DNA of 54,383 nt from Helicobacter anseris (GCF_003364335.1 NZ_NXLX01000011.1:1-54383); one strand, 5' to 3'; counted from the stretch's first letter, positions 27,266-36,929 are shown. Program-made: numbers and translations. Notes: generated by a model from the letters alone, not told the origin.

Positions 27266-28259
27266 TATGATCCTTTGTTAGAATTTTAATATTTTGTTGT
27301 TGTAGCCAATCTAAAGCTTCATTTAAACGAAAGCCACTCATTTGAACAATCATATGTCCTAAGGTTTTTTCTGAGAGGTGATTAAAATCAGCACTTAAAA
27401 TATTGATATCTATATCAAAGGTCTTGATAGCTTGAGAGATAATTGGTTGATTTTGATTCTTGTCTAAAAAAATTAGTTCATAAATGCTCTGATTTTTGTC
27501 CCCGTGTTGGCTAATGTCTTGATAGCTTTGATGGGGTAAGTTTTGGAGCAATTCTTTTGTGATGGGATGTTTTGGATTGGAAAACAAAGTTTCTACATCA
27601 TTTTCCTCTACAATCACCCCGCCATCAATAACACATACTCTATTGCAGATTTGTGCAACAATTTCTATTTGATGGGTAATTAAAACAATGGTAATTTTTA
27701 ATTTTTTTTGTATATCTTTGAGTAAATTTAGGATATCTTTTGTAGTTTTTGAATCCAAAGCACTTGTTGCTTCATCGCAAAGCAAAATATCTGGCTTATT
27801 TGCTAATGCTCTAGCAATTGCAACACGCTGTTTTTGCCCCCCGCTTAATTGGCTAGGATAAAAATCTTTTTTATCCAAAAGTCCCACAAGTTGCAAGAGT
27901 TCTAAAACTCTATTAGCAATATCTGATTTTTTCCATTTTGCAATTTGTAGAGCAAATGCAATATTTTCAAAGACGCTTTTTGAGCTTAAGAGATTAAAAT
28001 GCTGAAAAATCATTCCAATCTTTTGTCTTTGCTTTTGTAGTTGTTGAGAATTTAACTCTAGGATATTTGTATTTTGTATTAAAACTTTTCCATGAGTTGG
28101 TGTTTCTAGGCGATTGATGAGGCGTATAAGTGTAGATTTTCCAGCACCAGAATAACCTATGATTCCAAAAATATCCCCTTTATGTATATGCAGATTGATA
28201 TTTTTAATCGCACAAAAACCATTGGGATAAATTTTTTGAATATTCTCTAGTCTAATCAA
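27258..28259 (-). CDS. metN: methionine ABC transporter ATPase MetN with NIL domain
   Basis: 333 residues. Walker A is GYSGAGKSTL (about 35-44), the signature is LSGGQKQRVAIARAL, Walker B is ILLCDEATSALD. The C-terminal approx. 90 residues form a NIL domain (about 245-333), which senses methionine and inhibits transport when methionine is high. The start appears to be TTG at 28259 with GGAG 11 bases upstream; an ATG at 28276 is out of frame. It is first in the operon. Confidence 0.93.
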   Translation of the reverse strand: MIRLENIQKIYPNGFCAIKNINLHIHKGDIFGIIGYSGAGKSTLIRLINRLETPTHGKVLIQNTNILELNSQQLQKQRQKIGMIFQHFNLLSSKSVFENIAFALQIAKWKKSDIANRVLELLQLVGLLDKKDFYPSQLSGGQKQRVAIARALANKPDILLCDEATSALDSKTTKDILNLLKDIQKKLKITIVLITHQIEIVAQICNRVCVIDGGVIVEENDVETLFSNPKHPITKELLQNLPHQSYQDISQHGDKNQSIYELIFLDKNQNQPIISQAIKTFDIDINILSADFNHLSEKTLGHMIVQMSGFRLNEALDWLQQQNIKILTKDHNA

Positions 28260-28363
28260 TTTTTTAGATTCTCCATTGTATATTTCGAGGAATTTTATTT
28301 ATAAAAAGTAAACACAATATGTGTTTTTATTTTTTTGGTTATCTATTTAATCTTTTTATGTTG

Positions 28364-28369
28364 TATAAT
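28364..28369 (+). promoter_or_regulatory. -10 box of the SRP RNA gene
   Basis: Consensus TATAAT seven bases before the start of the predicted SRP RNA helix at about 28376. The sequence upstream is T-rich. Confidence 0.65.
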
Positions 28370-28375
28370 TACAAA

Positions 28376-28482
28376 GCTCTTCTTTAGACTTATGCAATAG
28401 GGATATGGGACAAAGCTTCAGGGTGGGAACACAGCAGAGCATTCTATATCTTTGTGTGCCTTAAGTATCTGAAGAAGGGTTT
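28376..28482 (+). ncRNA. ffs: signal recognition particle RNA, small bacterial type
   Basis: The hairpin tip is GTG-GGAA-CAC (28423-28432). It is flanked by the conserved internal-loop strands CAGG (5' side) and AGCAG (3' side), the Ffh-binding site of SRP domain IV. The closing helix is formed by CTCTTCTTTAGACTTA (28377-28392) with TAAGTATCTGAAGAAGGG (28462-28479), with a small 2-nt bulge. Inner pairing GGATAT with ATATC is also visible. A TATAAT precedes it. The 3' strand overlaps the end of aroK on the other strand by about 22 nt. The exact 3' end is uncertain. Confidence 0.87.
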
Positions 28483-28982
28483 AATATCTTCAAAATATCT
28501 TCAGTAATTTTTTCAATAGATTGATTGGCATTTATGATATAGTCGCTTGATTGATGATACTTTTCTTGGCGTTGCATAAAAATTTCGTAGGTTTTTTGTT
28601 TGTTTTGTAGAAGAGGCCTTGTGTTGGTATTGCAAATTCTGTGATAGAGCACTTCAAAATCAGCTTTTAAAAAAAATATCTTTCCCATTCCTCTGACATC
28701 ATTAAATATTGGCATACCTCCACCTGTGGCAATGATATGTTTTTTAATATTTTTATATTGAGTAATAAAATCTTTTTCAAGGATTCTAAAATACTGCTCT
28801 CCATAGAGATGAAAAATTTCTGAAATACTAAGTTTGGTGATTTCAGAGATTTTTTTATCCGAGTCAATAAAGTCATAAGAAATTTTACGGGATAAAAACT
28901 CTCCAATAGAGCTTTTTCCACTCCCCATAAAACCTATAAGAATAATATTATCTTTAGTAGAGGCTGATTTGATACCCATCAT
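28461..28982 (-). CDS. aroK: shikimate kinase
   Basis: 173 residues that phosphorylate shikimate at the step before aroA. The Walker A is GFMGSGKSS (17-25). FIDSDKKI gives the Mg/shikimate Asp, and ATGGGMPIF the shikimate loop. The C-terminal codons (NPSSDT) overlap the SRP RNA gene on the opposite strand. The start overlaps the AMIN-domain gene by 29 bp and may be either of two adjacent ATGs. Confidence 0.94.
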   Translation of the reverse strand: MMGIKSASTKDNIILIGFMGSGKSSIGEFLSRKISYDFIDSDKKISEITKLSISEIFHLYGEQYFRILEKDFITQYKNIKKHIIATGGGMPIFNDVRGMGKIFFLKADFEVLYHRICNTNTRPLLQNKQKTYEIFMQRQEKYHQSSDYIINANQSIEKITEDILKILNPSSDT

Positions 28983-29547
28983 CAGTTTTTAAAATTTCGT
29001 ATTTATAATGCCCATCAAGAGTGATGACTGCACGATAATAGTTTTGGTGTTGAATAAAATTGATTGTAGAAAAATACTTTTGGTTGATTTTGTTAATAGT
29101 GTCTTTATCTCCATCTTTTTTATCAAAATCAATAATGATTCTGAAAGGTTCTGGCAAGATAAAGTTGCGTTGCATTTTGCGATTTGTTGTGATAAACAAC
29201 TTGTTTTCTTTGGTAAAAAAAATCATTTTATTAACACTAATAAAATCAGAATCTTTACTGATAGAAGCATCTTTCTGACTTAAAGATAAAGGATAATGCC
29301 AATCAATATTTTTATCTACTTTAAAGACTTTTTCCTCAATACTACCATCGATGTTTTGATAAACCACTTTAACTTCTTTTAAAATTCTTGCTGTTGAAGG
29401 TAGCTTAAAATCAAAAGCTTCAAAAATACTATTATCCTTTTGATCTGTAATTTTTGTATCTATATTGGGTAGAGACAAAGATTCAAAAGGATTTTCTCTA
29501 CAAAAAATAAATGTGCAATAAAATAAAAGAAGGAAAATTTTTTTCAT
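28954..29547 (-). CDS. AMIN-domain exported protein
   Basis: 197 residues with a signal peptide (MKKIFLLLFYCTFIFC) and a C-terminal AMIN-like region (about 105-197, NKLFITTNRKMQRNF then PFRIIIDFDKK). AMIN domains target periplasmic proteins to peptidoglycan or to the division and pilus machinery. Here no amidase catalytic domain follows. The gene sits between an FtsB-like gene and aroK, an order shared with H. pylori. A role in envelope or division is inference. Confidence 0.75.
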   Translation of the reverse strand: MKKIFLLLFYCTFIFCRENPFESLSLPNIDTKITDQKDNSIFEAFDFKLPSTARILKEVKVVYQNIDGSIEEKVFKVDKNIDWHYPLSLSQKDASISKDSDFISVNKMIFFTKENKLFITTNRKMQRNFILPEPFRIIIDFDKKDGDKDTINKINQKYFSTINFIQHQNYYRAVITLDGHYKYEILKTDDGYQISLY

Positions 29548-29789
29548 GGTTCTAATCCTTTAATCTCAAAGAGCTCCTTTTGTATTTTTGTATTTTTTAT
29601 TTGAAGTTTAAAGATTTCGTCTTTAAGTTTTTTCTCCATATCTTGATTGCGAGATAATACGCTAAAAGAATTTTTTCCAAAAGCCAAATTTATAGCATAG
29701 CTACTTAGTCCAAAAAATATAACAAAAAGAGCTATAAAAACCCTCTTTTTGTATAAAGAATGCATAAAATTAAAAAAGAAACCCTTCAC
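29544..29789 (-). CDS. FtsB/DivIC-like small membrane protein
   Basis: 81 residues: short cytoplasmic tail, one membrane helix (about 17-35, VFIALFVIFFGLSSYAINL) and a C-terminal coiled coil (KLKDEIFKLQIKNTKIQKEL). This is the architecture of the divisome proteins FtsB, FtsL and DivIC. Sequence alone is not decisive. The start is taken as GTG at 29789, overlapping the eno stop by one base (TAGTG), with AAGG 12 bases upstream. An ATG at 29765 is the alternative and would remove the first eight residues. Confidence 0.7.
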   Translation of the reverse strand: MKGFFFNFMHSLYKKRVFIALFVIFFGLSSYAINLAFGKNSFSVLSRNQDMEKKLKDEIFKLQIKNTKIQKELFEIKGLEP

Positions 29790-31060
29790 TATTTAAAAAG
29801 TACCTTGCCTATATATTCTGTCTGTGCTATTTCTCCTTCTATCTCTAACAAGCGATTATATTTTGCAATTCTTTCGCTTCTTGCTGTGGAGCCAGTTTTA
29901 ATCTCTCCTGTATTAAGAGCTACTGCAAAATCTGCAATAAAAGCATCTTCACTTTCTCCACTTCGATGACTCATGATGCATTTATAATTATTGCGTTGCG
30001 CTAGTCTTACAGTTTGCATTGTTTGACTTACAGTTCCAATTTGATTAGGTTTAATAAGGATTGCGTTTGCAATATTTTTATCAATCCCTTCTTGCAGTAT
30101 TTTTTTGTTTGTCACAAATAGATCATCTCCTACAAGCTGTATTTTTGAACCTAGTTTTTTTGTAAGTAACTCCCAGCCCCTCCAATCATCCTCACTCAAT
30201 CCATCTTCTATGGATACAATGGGATATTTTGCAACAAGTCTTTCATAATATTCAATAAGCTCTTCTGCGGAAAGTTTTTTGTCTTCACCCTTTAGGTGAT
30301 AGATTCCATTTTCCACAAACTCACTGCTTGCAACATCAAGTGCTATGGCAATATCTTCACCAATTTTATACCCTGCTTTTTCTATGGCTCTAAGGATTGC
30401 TTCAATAGGCTCTTCATTGCTTTTAAGATTTGGTGCAAAACCACCCTCATCGCCAATACTTGTAATATGTCCCAAATCTTTTAATATTGATTTTAGATGA
30501 TGATATACCTCCGCACTTGCACGCAATGCTTGACTAAAGTTTTCAAATCCAAGAGGCATAATCATATATTCTTGAAAATCTACAGTGTTGTCAGCGTGAG
30601 ATCCACCATTGATAATATTAAGCATTGGTGTTGGAAGTGTTAGTGCATTAGCACCTCCTAAATATCTATACAAGGGGATATTGAGGCTAGAAGCACTTGC
30701 TCTTGCAATTGCCATGCTTACTCCCAGTGTAGCATTAGCTCCAAGATTGCTAAAATTTTCTGTGCCATCGAGTTCTTGTAAAATCATATCAATATGACTT
30801 TGATCGTATGGATTTAGTCCTATAAGGTTATTTGCAATGGTAGTTTCAATGTTTTCACATGCCTTTAATACTCCTTTGCCTAAATAGCGATTAGAATCTT
30901 TGTCTCTAAGTTCTAAAGCCTCTCTTTTTCCAGTGCTAGCGCCACTAGGAACAATGGCATTTTGTAAAGTTCCATCTGAAAGCAAAACGCTCGCCATAAC
31001 CGTGGGATTTCCTCTGCTATCCATCACTTCTTTTGCATAAATATTTTCAATATAAATCAT
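29789..31060 (-). CDS. eno: enolase
   Basis: 423 residues that interconvert 2-phosphoglycerate and phosphoenolpyruvate. Visible signatures: [16 protein letters not shown], the Mg ligands within [20 protein letters not shown] and LVGDDLF, and the catalytic loop SHRSGESED. It has a strong AAGGGG ribosome binding site. It lies between recA and the divisome-like gene, 15 bp after recA. Confidence 0.97.
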   Translation of the reverse strand: MIYIENIYAKEVMDSRGNPTVMASVLLSDGTLQNAIVPSGASTGKREALELRDKDSNRYLGKGVLKACENIETTIANNLIGLNPYDQSHIDMILQELDGTENFSNLGANATLGVSMAIARASASSLNIPLYRYLGGANALTLPTPMLNIINGGSHADNTVDFQEYMIMPLGFENFSQALRASAEVYHHLKSILKDLGHITSIGDEGGFAPNLKSNEEPIEAILRAIEKAGYKIGEDIAIALDVASSEFVENGIYHLKGEDKKLSAEELIEYYERLVAKYPIVSIEDGLSEDDWRGWELLTKKLGSKIQLVGDDLFVTNKKILQEGIDKNIANAILIKPNQIGTVSQTMQTVRLAQRNNYKCIMSHRSGESEDAFIADFAVALNTGEIKTGSTARSERIAKYNRLLEIEGEIAQTEYIGKVLFK

Positions 31061-31075
31061 TATAAACCCCTTTGC

Positions 31076-32116
31076 TTATAGTTCTTCATCAAGTGTGTCT
31101 GGCAGAGGTAAAATCTCATCAGTAGCACCAATTTGTTCTTTAATTTTTTGTGTAATTTCATTTGCTAAATTTATATCCTCTTTAAGTAGAAGTTTTGCAT
31201 TTTCTCTTCCTTGTCCTAGTTTTTTGTCTCCATAGCTAAGCCAAGCACCGCTTTTATCGATAATATCTAATTTGATTCCATAATCAATAATTTCACCCTC
31301 TTTGCTAATTCCTTCTCCAAACATAATGTCAAATTCTGCTTCCCTAAATGGAGGTGCAACTTTGTTTTTCACCACTTTTGCTTTTACGCGATTTCCAATT
31401 TGTTGCTCTGCTTGTTTGAGGGTTGCAATGCGTCTGATATCAATGCGAACGCTTGCATAAAATTTAAGTGCATTGCCACCTGTTGTTGTTTCTGGGCTAC
31501 CATATCCCATCATACCTATTTTCATTCTGATTTGATTGATAAAAATAAGAGTAGTATTCATTTTGTGTAATACCCCTGTTATTTTTCTTAGAGCATGACT
31601 CATAAGTCTTGCTTGAAGTCCTACATGCTGATCTCCCATATCACCATCAATTTCTGCTTTTGGTGTAAGCGCTGCTACAGAATCTATTACCACCAAATCT
31701 ACAGCACCACTTCTTGTAAGGGTTTCAAGAATTTCAAGTGCTTGTTCTCCATTATCTGGTTGGGATACTAAAAGATTTTCAGTATCTACACCTAGTCTTT
31801 TAGCATAATAAACATCAAGAGCATGTTCTGCATCGATAAATGCACAGATTCCACCATTCTTTTGGCACTCTGCAACAATTTGTAAGCTTAGTGTGGTTTT
31901 TCCGCTAGATTCTGGACCATAGATTTCAATAATTCTTCCTTTTGGAACCCCATTGATTCCTAAGGCCATATCAAGTCCAAGCGATCCTGTTGAAATTACC
32001 TCTACTTTTTCTACCTGCTTATCCCCTAAGCGAACCAAAGCACCCTTGCCAAAAGTCTTATCTATTTGTTTTAAAGCAAGGTCAATTGCTTTTTGCTTTC
32101 TCTCATCAATTGCCAT
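31076..32116 (-). CDS. recA: recombinase RecA
   Basis: 346 residues. The Walker A is [10 protein letters not shown] (about 67-76). Loop L1 region [12 protein letters not shown] and L2 region [31 protein letters not shown] are intact (quoted in part), with an acidic C-terminus. The ribosome binding site AAGGTG precedes ATG at 32116. It probably leads an operon recA-eno-FtsB-like-AMIN-aroK. Confidence 0.97.
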   Translation of the reverse strand: MAIDERKQKAIDLALKQIDKTFGKGALVRLGDKQVEKVEVISTGSLGLDMALGINGVPKGRIIEIYGPESSGKTTLSLQIVAECQKNGGICAFIDAEHALDVYYAKRLGVDTENLLVSQPDNGEQALEILETLTRSGAVDLVVIDSVAALTPKAEIDGDMGDQHVGLQARLMSHALRKITGVLHKMNTTLIFINQIRMKIGMMGYGSPETTTGGNALKFYASVRIDIRRIATLKQAEQQIGNRVKAKVVKNKVAPPFREAEFDIMFGEGISKEGEIIDYGIKLDIIDKSGAWLSYGDKKLGQGRENAKLLLKEDINLANEITQKIKEQIGATDEILPLPDTLDEEL

Positions 32117-32264
32117 ATTTCACCTTAAATTTATAATTTAGTTTTGCTGTGTAAATATACTATAAAATTTTATCCTAAAAAACTATATTTAAATCAATGT
32201 TAGGTTATTTGGTGATTTTTTTTAAGATTATGGAAGTTTTATTTTTAAAATTTTAATATCTTGA

Positions 32265-32342
32265 TGGTCGGAGTAGCGGGATTCAAACCCACGACCTCAC
32301 CCACCCCAAGGGTGCGCGCTAATCAGGCTGCGCTATACTCCG
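32265..32342 (-). tRNA. tRNA-Pro, anticodon GGG
   Basis: A complete cloverleaf on the minus strand: acceptor CGGAGTA/TACTCCG, D-stem GCGC/GCGC, anticodon stem CACCC/GGGTG around loop TTGGGGT (anticodon GGG), T-stem GTGGG/CCCGC with loop TTTGAAT, discriminator A, and an encoded CCA (32265-32267). The length is 78 nt with CCA. Confidence 0.96.
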
Positions 32343-32373
32343 TATTTCCTTTGTAATTTTATTGTTTTTTGCC

Positions 32374-32379
32374 ATTATA
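32374..32379 (-). promoter_or_regulatory. extended -10 promoter of tRNA-Pro
   Basis: On the minus strand the sequence reads TATGCTATAATGG, an extended -10 (TGC-TATAAT). It predicts a start about 24 nt upstream of the mature tRNA 5' end at 32342. Confidence 0.65.
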
Positions 32380-32416
32380 GCATAAAAAGTATTGTTTGAT
32401 TTAAGGCTTATGGTAA

Positions 32417-32433
32417 TGGAATATTTCTTGCTT
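32417..32433 (+). promoter_or_regulatory. candidate sigma-54 promoter of flgI-flgJ-flgS
   Basis: TGGAATATTTCTTGCTT has GG (32418-32419) and GC (32430-32431) separated by exactly 10 bases. The -12 half TTGCTT is close to consensus and the -24 half TGGAA is partial. The start would fall near 32443, about 24 nt ahead of the TTG start at 32467 and after all earlier in-frame starts. Confidence 0.6.
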
Positions 32434-32466
32434 GTGTTATTAGTAGATTTTTCTCAAGGATGGATT

Positions 32467-33483
32467 TTGAAGAAATTATTTTTATGTTTTTTGATAGGAT
32501 GTATGTGTTATGGTGAAAAAATTGGAGATATAGCCAATGTTGTTGGTGTTAGAGATAATCAACTTATCGGATATGGTCTTGTGATTGGATTAAATGGAAC
32601 TGGAGATAAAACAAGCTCAAAATTTACAATGCAATCTATTGCAAATATGCTAGAGAGTATGAATGTCAAAGTATCTCCAGAGGATATAAAATCAAAAAAT
32701 GTGGCTGCTGTTATGATTACTACAACACTTCCTGCATTTGCAAGACAAGGAGATAAGCTGGATATCCAAATTGCATCAATTGGAGATGCTAAGTCTATTG
32801 AGGGTGGAACCCTAATTATGACGTCATTAAGTGCTGTAGATGGTAATATCTATGCTGTAGCACAAGGAAATGTTGTTTTGGGGAATTCTCAAAATGCTTT
32901 AAGCGGGATTATTAGTAATGGTGCAACGGTGGAAAAAGAGGTAAATTATGACATCTATAATAAAAATGGTTTAATCCTAAGCCTTAAGCAGACAAATTTT
33001 CAAAATGCCATTAAGGTGCAAAATATATTAAATAAGACATTTGGGGAGGGAATTGCTAAGGCTATTGATCCAAGAACGATTAAAATTTTGGTTCCACAGA
33101 ATCTATCGACAATAGAATTTTTAGCACTTGTTCAAGAAGTTAATGTGGATTATAGTAATAGAGATAAGATTGTTATTGATGAAAAATCTGGAACCATTGT
33201 AGCTGGTGTTGATATTGTTGTGCATCCTGTGGTAGTTAGCAGTGGAGATTTAACAATTAAAGTAACTAAAGAATTTTTAGAAGAAAAAGATTCTCAAAAA
33301 CTTGATAATGAAACTCTATTAAATCCAAATTACAATCTCATTAGCTCAAATGGAAGACCTACAACTATTTCTAGTGTTGTGAGGGCTTTGCAAAAAATGG
33401 GCATTAAGCCAAAAACAATGATTTCTATTTTAAGTGCAATGAAGCAAAGTGGTGCCATTAGTGCTGAAATTGAGGTGTTATAA
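32467..33483 (+). CDS. flgI: flagellar P-ring protein
   Basis: 338 residues from TTG at 32467. This start gives a normal signal peptide ([16 protein letters not shown], cut before EKIGD) and has AAGGA six bases upstream. Upstream in-frame starts from 32392 would add 25 hydrophobic residues and lie before the proposed transcription start. The mature protein begins [20 protein letters not shown], the FlgI hallmark, and forms the peptidoglycan-level bushing around the flagellar rod. It is first of a three-gene flagellar operon. Confidence 0.95.
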   Translation: MKKLFLCFLIGCMCYGEKIGDIANVVGVRDNQLIGYGLVIGLNGTGDKTSSKFTMQSIANMLESMNVKVSPEDIKSKNVAAVMITTTLPAFARQGDKLDIQIASIGDAKSIEGGTLIMTSLSAVDGNIYAVAQGNVVLGNSQNALSGIISNGATVEKEVNYDIYNKNGLILSLKQTNFQNAIKVQNILNKTFGEGIAKAIDPRTIKILVPQNLSTIEFLALVQEVNVDYSNRDKIVIDEKSGTIVAGVDIVVHPVVVSSGDLTIKVTKEFLEEKDSQKLDNETLLNPNYNLISSNGRPTTISSVVRALQKMGIKPKTMISILSAMKQSGAISAEIEVL

Positions 33484-33776
33484 TGAAGATAGATGTGTCT
33501 CAAAGTTTATATGTAGCTCAAAAAAAAGCCCCAAAGGTTGATGCTAAAAATGATAAGAAATTAAAGGAGCAAACAGATGCTTTTGAGGCTTTAGTGTTAA
33601 AAACTTTATTGGATACAGCTTTGAAACTTGAAAATCCTCTTTATCCAAAAGAAGCCGGTAGCGATATTTATCAAAGTATGTATAAAGATACACTTTCTGA
33701 GCAACTTAGTGGTGGATTTGGATATAGCGAATTGCTATTTAATTTTCTCAAAGAACAGCAAGCAGGAAAACGATGA
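33483..33776 (+). CDS. flgJ: FlgJ-like rod-binding protein, N-terminal domain only
   Basis: 97 residues resembling the rod-binding N-terminal half of Flg[21 protein letters not shown] and [19 protein letters not shown]. The muramidase half of enterobacterial FlgJ is absent, as in other Campylobacterota, so a separate enzyme must open the peptidoglycan for the rod. It overlaps flgI by one base and flgS by 4. Confidence 0.85.
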   Translation: MKIDVSQSLYVAQKKAPKVDAKNDKKLKEQTDAFEALVLKTLLDTALKLENPLYPKEAGSDIYQSMYKDTLSEQLSGGFGYSELLFNFLKEQQAGKR

Positions 33777-34792
33777 GTGATTTGACAGAAGATAATGTAA
33801 TCAATACCGATTTATTAAAGAGTTTTGATGTAAAAGATAAACAAGAGTTATTAGATTTATTAAATGAATTTATTTTGCAAAGTTATAAGGTTGAAAAAGA
33901 ATTTAAAGATTATAAGGCTTTGTATGAATGGGTTATTGAGATTATGCCTCAAGCAATTTGGGTGTTTAATGATGATGGAAGTGTTTTTTATCGCAATACC
34001 CAAGCAGTAGATTTAAATCCTATATTAGAAAGTATTCAAAATTTGCCTCAAGAAATAGAATATGGAAAAAAAACCTTTCTTATACAAGGTAATCTTTTGG
34101 AAAATAAGCAAATTATTACTGCTACAGATATTACTGCACAAAAGCGACAAGAAAGGCTTGCTACAATGGGGCAAATTTCCGCACATCTAGCACATGAAAT
34201 TAGAAATCCTATCGGCTCAATTTCGCTTTTAGCATCGACTTTGCTTAAAAAGGTTGATGTTGGTATAAAACCTATTGTATTTGAAATACAGAAGTCCTTA
34301 TGGAGAGTTGAAAGACAAATTAAGGCTACTTTGTTGTTTTCAAAAGGGTTAAATATTAGTAGAACACAAAACTCTCTTTTGGAGTTAAAAGAAGAGTTAG
34401 AAGCAATTATTGCGCAATATACTTACACAAAACATATTGAAGTATCTTTTGATTTTGATTGTATGGATTTTGATTTTGATTTTGATTTGATGGGTATTGT
34501 TTTACAGAATTTTATTTATAATGCTATTGATGCGATTGAAGAGGGTGATTGTCATCAAGGGAAAATAAAGATTTGGACAAAGCAGCAAGAAAATTATCTT
34601 GATTTTTTTATTCAAGATAATGGAAAAGAGATTGAAAATAAAAACATTTTATTTGAACCTTTTGAGACAACAAAACTTAAGGGTAATGGATTGGGATTAG
34701 CTTTGAGTTTGCAGATTATAGAGGCTCATAATGGAAGTATAGAATTGCTAGATGATGAGCATAAGATTTTTAAAATAACTATTACAAAATAA
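33773..34792 (+). CDS. flgS: flagellar sensor histidine kinase FlgS
   Basis: 339 residues, with no membrane helix, so cytosolic. A PAS-like segment occupies about 45-120 ([20 protein letters not shown]). The H-box is [12 protein letters not shown] (about 140-151), the N-box [14 protein letters not shown]1 DNGKEI, and F/G2 [17 protein letters not shown]. FlgS phosphorylates FlgR to switch on sigma-54 flagellar genes. The sequence [15 protein letters not shown] arises from a GATTTT hexamer repeat at 34466-34490. It is cotranscribed with flgI-flgJ. Confidence 0.92.
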   Translation: MSDLTEDNVINTDLLKSFDVKDKQELLDLLNEFILQSYKVEKEFKDYKALYEWVIEIMPQAIWVFNDDGSVFYRNTQAVDLNPILESIQNLPQEIEYGKKTFLIQGNLLENKQIITATDITAQKRQERLATMGQISAHLAHEIRNPIGSISLLASTLLKKVDVGIKPIVFEIQKSLWRVERQIKATLLFSKGLNISRTQNSLLELKEELEAIIAQYTYTKHIEVSFDFDCMDFDFDFDLMGIVLQNFIYNAIDAIEEGDCHQGKIKIWTKQQENYLDFFIQDNGKEIENKNILFEPFETTKLKGNGLGLALSLQIIEAHNGSIELLDDEHKIFKITITK

Positions 34793-34854
34793 TTTTACCT
34801 ATTTGATTTAAAAAAGTATTTACATTTTTGATATAAACTCTCCCTTGTGTTTAA

Positions 34855-34860
34855 TATAAA
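34855..34860 (+). promoter_or_regulatory. candidate -10 box of napA
   Basis: TATAAA within TTAATATAAAACG lies 22 bp before the napA ATG, next to an AAAGGAG ribosome binding site (34871-34877). A second TATAAA lies at 34832-34837. One of the two probably drives napA. Confidence 0.45.
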
Positions 34861-34881
34861 ACGCCTAAAAAAGGAGAAGAT

Positions 34882-35319
34882 ATGAATAAAGTTATTGAGT
34901 TATTGAGGCAACTTCAGGCAGATAGTTTGGTTTTATTTGTTAAAACACATAATTTCCACTGGAATGTCAGAGGAAGTGATTTTTATCAGGTGCATAGTGC
35001 AACAGAAGAGATTTATGAAAATTTTGCTTCAATGTTTGATGATTTGGCTGAGCGTATTGTGCAGTTGGGTGAAAAGCCTGTAGTTACATTACAAGATGCA
35101 CTTCAGCACTCAAAAATAAAAGAAGAGAGTAAAACAAATTTTTATTCAAAAGAGATTTTTTCTGCAATTATTAAAGATTATGAGTATCTTTTGGAAAATT
35201 TTGTAGCACTTTCAAATTTAGCAGATGAATCTAAGGATAAAACTACAGTAGCTTATGCAGATGAGCAAGTTGCAAAATTGCAAAAATCATTATGGATGCT
35301 AAGAGCTACACAAGCTTAA
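34882..35319 (+). CDS. napA: Dps-family ferritin / neutrophil-activating protein
   Basis: 145 residues of the DNA-protecting mini-ferritin family, forming a 12-mer that oxidises and stores iron. The ferroxidase residues lie in [18 protein letters not shown] and [18 protein letters not shown]. The place after flgS matches H. pylori napA. The ribosome binding site is strong. A hairpin (35326-35348) separates it from hisD. Confidence 0.94.
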   Translation: MNKVIELLRQLQADSLVLFVKTHNFHWNVRGSDFYQVHSATEEIYENFASMFDDLAERIVQLGEKPVVTLQDALQHSKIKEESKTNFYSKEIFSAIIKDYEYLLENFVALSNLADESKDKTTVAYADEQVAKLQKSLWMLRATQA

Positions 35320-35325
35320 AGATAT

Positions 35326-35348
35326 TTTGCCTCTTTTAGTGAGGCAAA
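35326..35348 (+). terminator. hairpin between napA and hisD
   Basis: TTTGCCTC (35326-35333) pairs perfectly with GAGGCAAA (35341-35348) around a 7-nt loop. A long T-run is missing, so it may be a partial terminator for napA or a leader structure for hisD, which starts 18 bp later. Confidence 0.55.
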
Positions 35349-35365
35349 TCAAGGTTTAGTAAATT

Positions 35366-36661
35366 ATGAGAATATTAAATACAATTGATGATGGTTTTTC
35401 ACAAGCTTTTAAAGAAGTTTTAAATCGAGGGGAAGTGGATGCGAGTGATGTAATACCAAAGGTTTTAGAGATCTTGCGTTCTGTTAGGGATAAAAAGACA
35501 CAAGCAATTTTACAACAAGTATCTCAGTTTGATAATTGGGAACCAAAGACATTTCAAGATCTAGAAATATCACAGGATATGTGTAAAAAGGCTTATGAAA
35601 GATTAGATAAACAAAAAAAAGAAGCACTGCATCAAGCTTATGAAAGAATCTATGCTTTTCATAGCAAACAGAAGCAAAAAAGTTGGATGGATTTTGAGGC
35701 TAATGGTAATATACTTGGCCAAAAAGTTACTCCATTAGATCGTGCCGGATTGTATATACCTGGAGGAAGAGCGTTTTATCCAAGTTCGCTACTCATGAAT
35801 GCTATACCCGCCATTGTAGCTGGTGTAAAAGAAATTGTGGTTTGTTCTCCTGTGCCATATAACCAACCAAATGAATTGTTTTTAGCAGGATTGTACTTGT
35901 GTAATATTACAAAAGCCTATAAGGTTGGTGGTGCTAGTGCTGTAGGGATGATGGCCTATGGGCTTGAAGATTTTAAAAAAGTAGATGTGATTACAGGGCC
36001 TGGTAATATTTTTGTTGCAATGGCAAAGAAGTTAGTTTTTGGTGAAGTAATGATAGATATGATTGCTGGACCAAGTGAGATTCTAATAATTGCAGATAAA
36101 AATGCAAATGCTAATTTTATTGCAAATGATTTATTGTCCCAAGCAGAGCATGATGAAATGGCTAGTTCAATTCTATTGACAGATGATAAGAATCTTATTG
36201 TTGAGGTTCAAAAACAAATTGATAAAATCTTACCTACCTTACCTCGCTATCAAATTGCCAAAAAGAGTATAGAGGATAGAGGATTGATGATTTTGTGTAG
36301 GGATCTTAAGGAATGTATTGCTTTGAGTAATGAATTGGCTCCAGAGCATTTAGAACTTTTAATAACAAATCCTCTTGCATATCTTGCGGATATTAAACAT
36401 TGCGGTGCAATTTTTATTGGAACTTATGCTCCAGAGGCAATCGGTGATTATGTGGCTGGACCAAACCACACCTTGCCAACAGGAGGTAGTGCAAAGTTTT
36501 TTTCACCCTTAGGTGTTGAGCATTTTATGAAAAAAAGTTCAATTATTTATTGCACTAAAGATGGTTTTGAAGAGATTGCAGAAAGCGCACAGATTCTAGC
36601 GAATATTGAGGGATTAGAGGCTCATAGAAATTCTATTGAGGTAAGAAGAAGTAAGGAGTAA
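35366..36661 (+). CDS. hisD: histidinol dehydrogenase
   Basis: 431 residues that perform the last two oxidations of histidine synthesis. Signatures: AGLYIPGGRAFYPSSLLMNA, TGPGNIFVAMAK, GPSEILIIAD, the zinc and catalytic region SQAEHDE and APEHLEL, and GPNHTLPTGG near the end. It is intact. It is the only his gene in the window and sits inside a block that in H. pylori (which makes no histidine) runs napA directly to the DUF2018 gene. Confidence 0.96.
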   Translation: MRILNTIDDGFSQAFKEVLNRGEVDASDVIPKVLEILRSVRDKKTQAILQQVSQFDNWEPKTFQDLEISQDMCKKAYERLDKQKKEALHQAYERIYAFHSKQKQKSWMDFEANGNILGQKVTPLDRAGLYIPGGRAFYPSSLLMNAIPAIVAGVKEIVVCSPVPYNQPNELFLAGLYLCNITKAYKVGGASAVGMMAYGLEDFKKVDVITGPGNIFVAMAKKLVFGEVMIDMIAGPSEILIIADKNANANFIANDLLSQAEHDEMASSILLTDDKNLIVEVQKQIDKILPTLPRYQIAKKSIEDRGLMILCRDLKECIALSNELAPEHLELLITNPLAYLADIKHCGAIFIGTYAPEAIGDYVAGPNHTLPTGGSAKFFSPLGVEHFMKKSSIIYCTKDGFEEIAESAQILANIEGLEAHRNSIEVRRSKE

Positions 36662-36662
36662 A

Positions 36663-36929
36663 ATGGAGATTTTAGAAGGTGATCCGATTGGTCGTTGGGA
36701 GGAAATAGTTTTTGCTGCCAACAAAGGCATTGTCTCAAGGGAATTGCAACGCTTAATAGAGTATATTGCTATTTGTGAAATTCTCATAGAAGATGAGAGA
36801 TTAGAAGAGAAATTACAAAAAGTATTAAAAGCCTTGCAATATGACGAAAGGATTAAAGAATTAGTTAGAAAAAATAAGAATGATATAGTTATTGCATCAA
36901 TGGCAAATATTTTAAGTCAAAATGAATAA
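36663..36929 (+). CDS. DUF2018 small helical protein (HP0242-like)
   Basis: 88 residues, all-helical, starting MEILEGDPIGRWEEIVFAAN. It resembles H. pylori HP0242, a homodimer known for its knotted topology and of unknown function. The location before an exported-protein gene and the polyprenyl synthase matches H. pylori. It lies 1 bp after hisD with AGGAG just upstream, and overlaps the next gene by 8 bp. Confidence 0.82.
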   Translation: MEILEGDPIGRWEEIVFAANKGIVSRELQRLIEYIAICEILIEDERLEEKLQKVLKALQYDERIKELVRKNKNDIVIASMANILSQNE

